The notes under the pieces were generated by a model. The model did not search any database, was not told the origin of the DNA, and saw only the letters and a program-made list of their open reading frames with translations. From assembly GCA_029266295.1 (NCBI GenBank), contig JAQSXD010000266.1:1-5705 (forward strand): DNA of 5,705 nucleotides. Reading direction: 5' to 3'. This DNA is from Bacillota bacterium. GTDB lineage: Bacteria; Bacillota; Clostridia; Peptostreptococcales; Anaerovoracaceae. Shown here in pieces: positions 4,804-5,705 of the stretch. The position numbers and the translations under genes were made by a program. How positions within the stretch are numbered: position 1 is the first letter of the stretch; every line of letters begins with the position of its first letter.

Positions 4804-5705
4804 ATGAACGAAAATAAGAACCATTCTTTACGGCGAAATGACCTGGATTGGCTCCGCGTCTTTACTGTTTTTGCTGTTTTTTTATATCACTCTGTTCACT
4901 TCTTTGATTCCGGGGATTGGTCTGTTAAGAACCCAGTTACTTATGCTTGGATCGAGCCAACTTTGATGAATTTTATGGCAGTATGGCTGATGCCGTTAAT
5001 TTTTTTAATTTCAGGAGCAAGTGTTTACTATGCGGTAAGCAAGACCACTGCAATCGGATTTCTTCGGGATAAAGTTATGCGGCTGTTCGTTCCGCTTATC
5101 GTTGGCGTCTTCAGCTTTTCGATCATGCAGGTTTATCTTGAACGAATTTCGCATGGCCAGTTTGATGGCTCATTGATAGAATTTATTCCGCATTATTTTG
5201 AGGGTATTTACTTGCCTGGCGGTACTGGAAATTTTGCTTTTCATGGAATGCATTTATGGTATCTGCTGTTACTGTTTGTTTTTTCTATAGCTTTCATGCC
5301 AGTCTTCTGGTGGTTTAAAGGAGCGCGCGGGAGCACGTTTTTGCATGGGGTTGGAGATTTGCTTGCGATACCAGGTTTACTGGTTTTGTTTTTCGTGCCT
5401 ACCGTTATGATTCAAAATGTTGTCCCGGATGAAGGTTCCCTCGTGGTTGGAGGCTGGAGAATGGCGCAGTACGCCTGGTTTTACTTCGCCGGTTATCTGT
5501 TATCATCCCATCAGCATTTGCGATCTCAGATCATGAAAACGCGCTGGATTTGGGCATGCTTGTCCATTGTGCTCCTTTGTGGATCTGTACTTTTGCATAG
5601 GGGACCTGCCAACCATTCTGATATCCTGGTCTGGCTTGAAATTTTTACTGTTTTGGGATTTGCCATGAAACGGCTTGATTTTTCTAATTCTTTTCTGGAA
5701 TTGAG
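4804..5705 (+). CDS. Acyltransferase-3 family membrane protein (3' end outside window)
   Basis: Three hundred codons are present, open to the window edge. The start at 4804 has GAGGG (4793-4797) six bases upstream. Acyltransferase-3 enzymes are multi-pass membrane proteins that move acyl groups, often acetyl, onto sugars, lipids or antibiotics at the cell surface. The family signature R-x10-H is visible as R18 and H29 in LDWLRVFTVFAVFLYHS. Likely membrane helices lie at about 19-33, 58-78, 93-112, 151-171, 186-203, 223-235, 248-264 and 277-287; about ten are usual in the family, so the last ones are probably beyond the edge. Co-transcription with tetR is likely. The substrate cannot be told; related proteins next to TetR regulators are often annotated only as acyltransferase 3. 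Confidence 0.92.
   Translation, partial: MNENKNHSLRRNDLDWLRVFTVFAVFLYHSVHFFDSGDWSVKNPVTYAWIEPTLMNFMAVWLMPLIFLISGASVYYAVSKTTAIGFLRDKVMRLFVPLIVGVFSFSIMQVYLERISHGQFDGSLIEFIPHYFEGIYLPGGTGNFAFHGMHLWYLLLLFVFSIAFMPVFWWFKGARGSTFLHGVGDLLAIPGLLVLFFVPTVMIQNVVPDEGSLVVGGWRMAQYAWFYFAGYLLSSHQHLRSQIMKTRWIWACLSIVLLCGSVLLHRGPANHSDILVWLEIFTVLGFAMKRLDFSNSFLEL

Noticed and set aside
1..5705. CRISPR array, insertion sequence or transposase
   Set aside because: No regularly spaced repeats, transposase motifs or terminal inverted repeats with target duplications were seen.

Overview
The window looks like a chromosomal segment from a Gram-positive anaerobe of the Bacillota, most likely class Clostridia. The pointers are a clostridial-type 5S rRNA 3' end, strong AAGGAG/AGGAGG ribosome binding sites, a GHKL/LytTR-type two-component system, an SLH-domain surface protein and A/T-rich intrinsic terminators. 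No species can be named from this sequence alone.

Layout. Positions 1-57 are the 3' half of a 5S rRNA, the end of an rRNA operon, followed by a strong terminator (64-97). Next is an unannotated stretch (101-349). Its first part could fold into a nested, closed RNA ending in a second strong terminator (204-235). The 5' arm of that element recurs at 326-349. From 384 to 2719 lies a run of broken genes: a minus-strand response regulator/GHKL histidine kinase pair collapsed by deletions and a frameshift, a plus-strand lemA remnant, and a secreted SLH-domain protein with a premature stop, a deletion and frameshifts. In each case the missing parts are internal, while the gene ends are preserved.

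From 2813 the genes are open. The first is a Fic-family protein (2813-3820) with a canonical Fic motif and an N-terminal inhibitory motif, but apparently without the segment that normally carries the target-docking flap. A short orphan frame (3823-4011) and a terminator (4015-4061) follow. The last unit is a compact regulatory cassette: a near-consensus sigma-A-type promoter (4092-4120) flanked by two palindromes of the same architecture, a TetR-family repressor gene (4177-4734), and 69 bases later an acyltransferase-3 membrane protein gene that runs off the window end (4804-5705+).

How the parts work together. The TetR gene, its probable self-operator and the acyltransferase look like one autoregulated operon that controls modification of an extracytoplasmic sugar or lipid in response to an unknown ligand. 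The upstream half looks like a gene graveyard next to an rRNA operon. The two most interesting points are the possible structured RNA downstream of 5S and the flap-less Fic protein. All homology statements are from recognition of family motifs by eye; no search was run.
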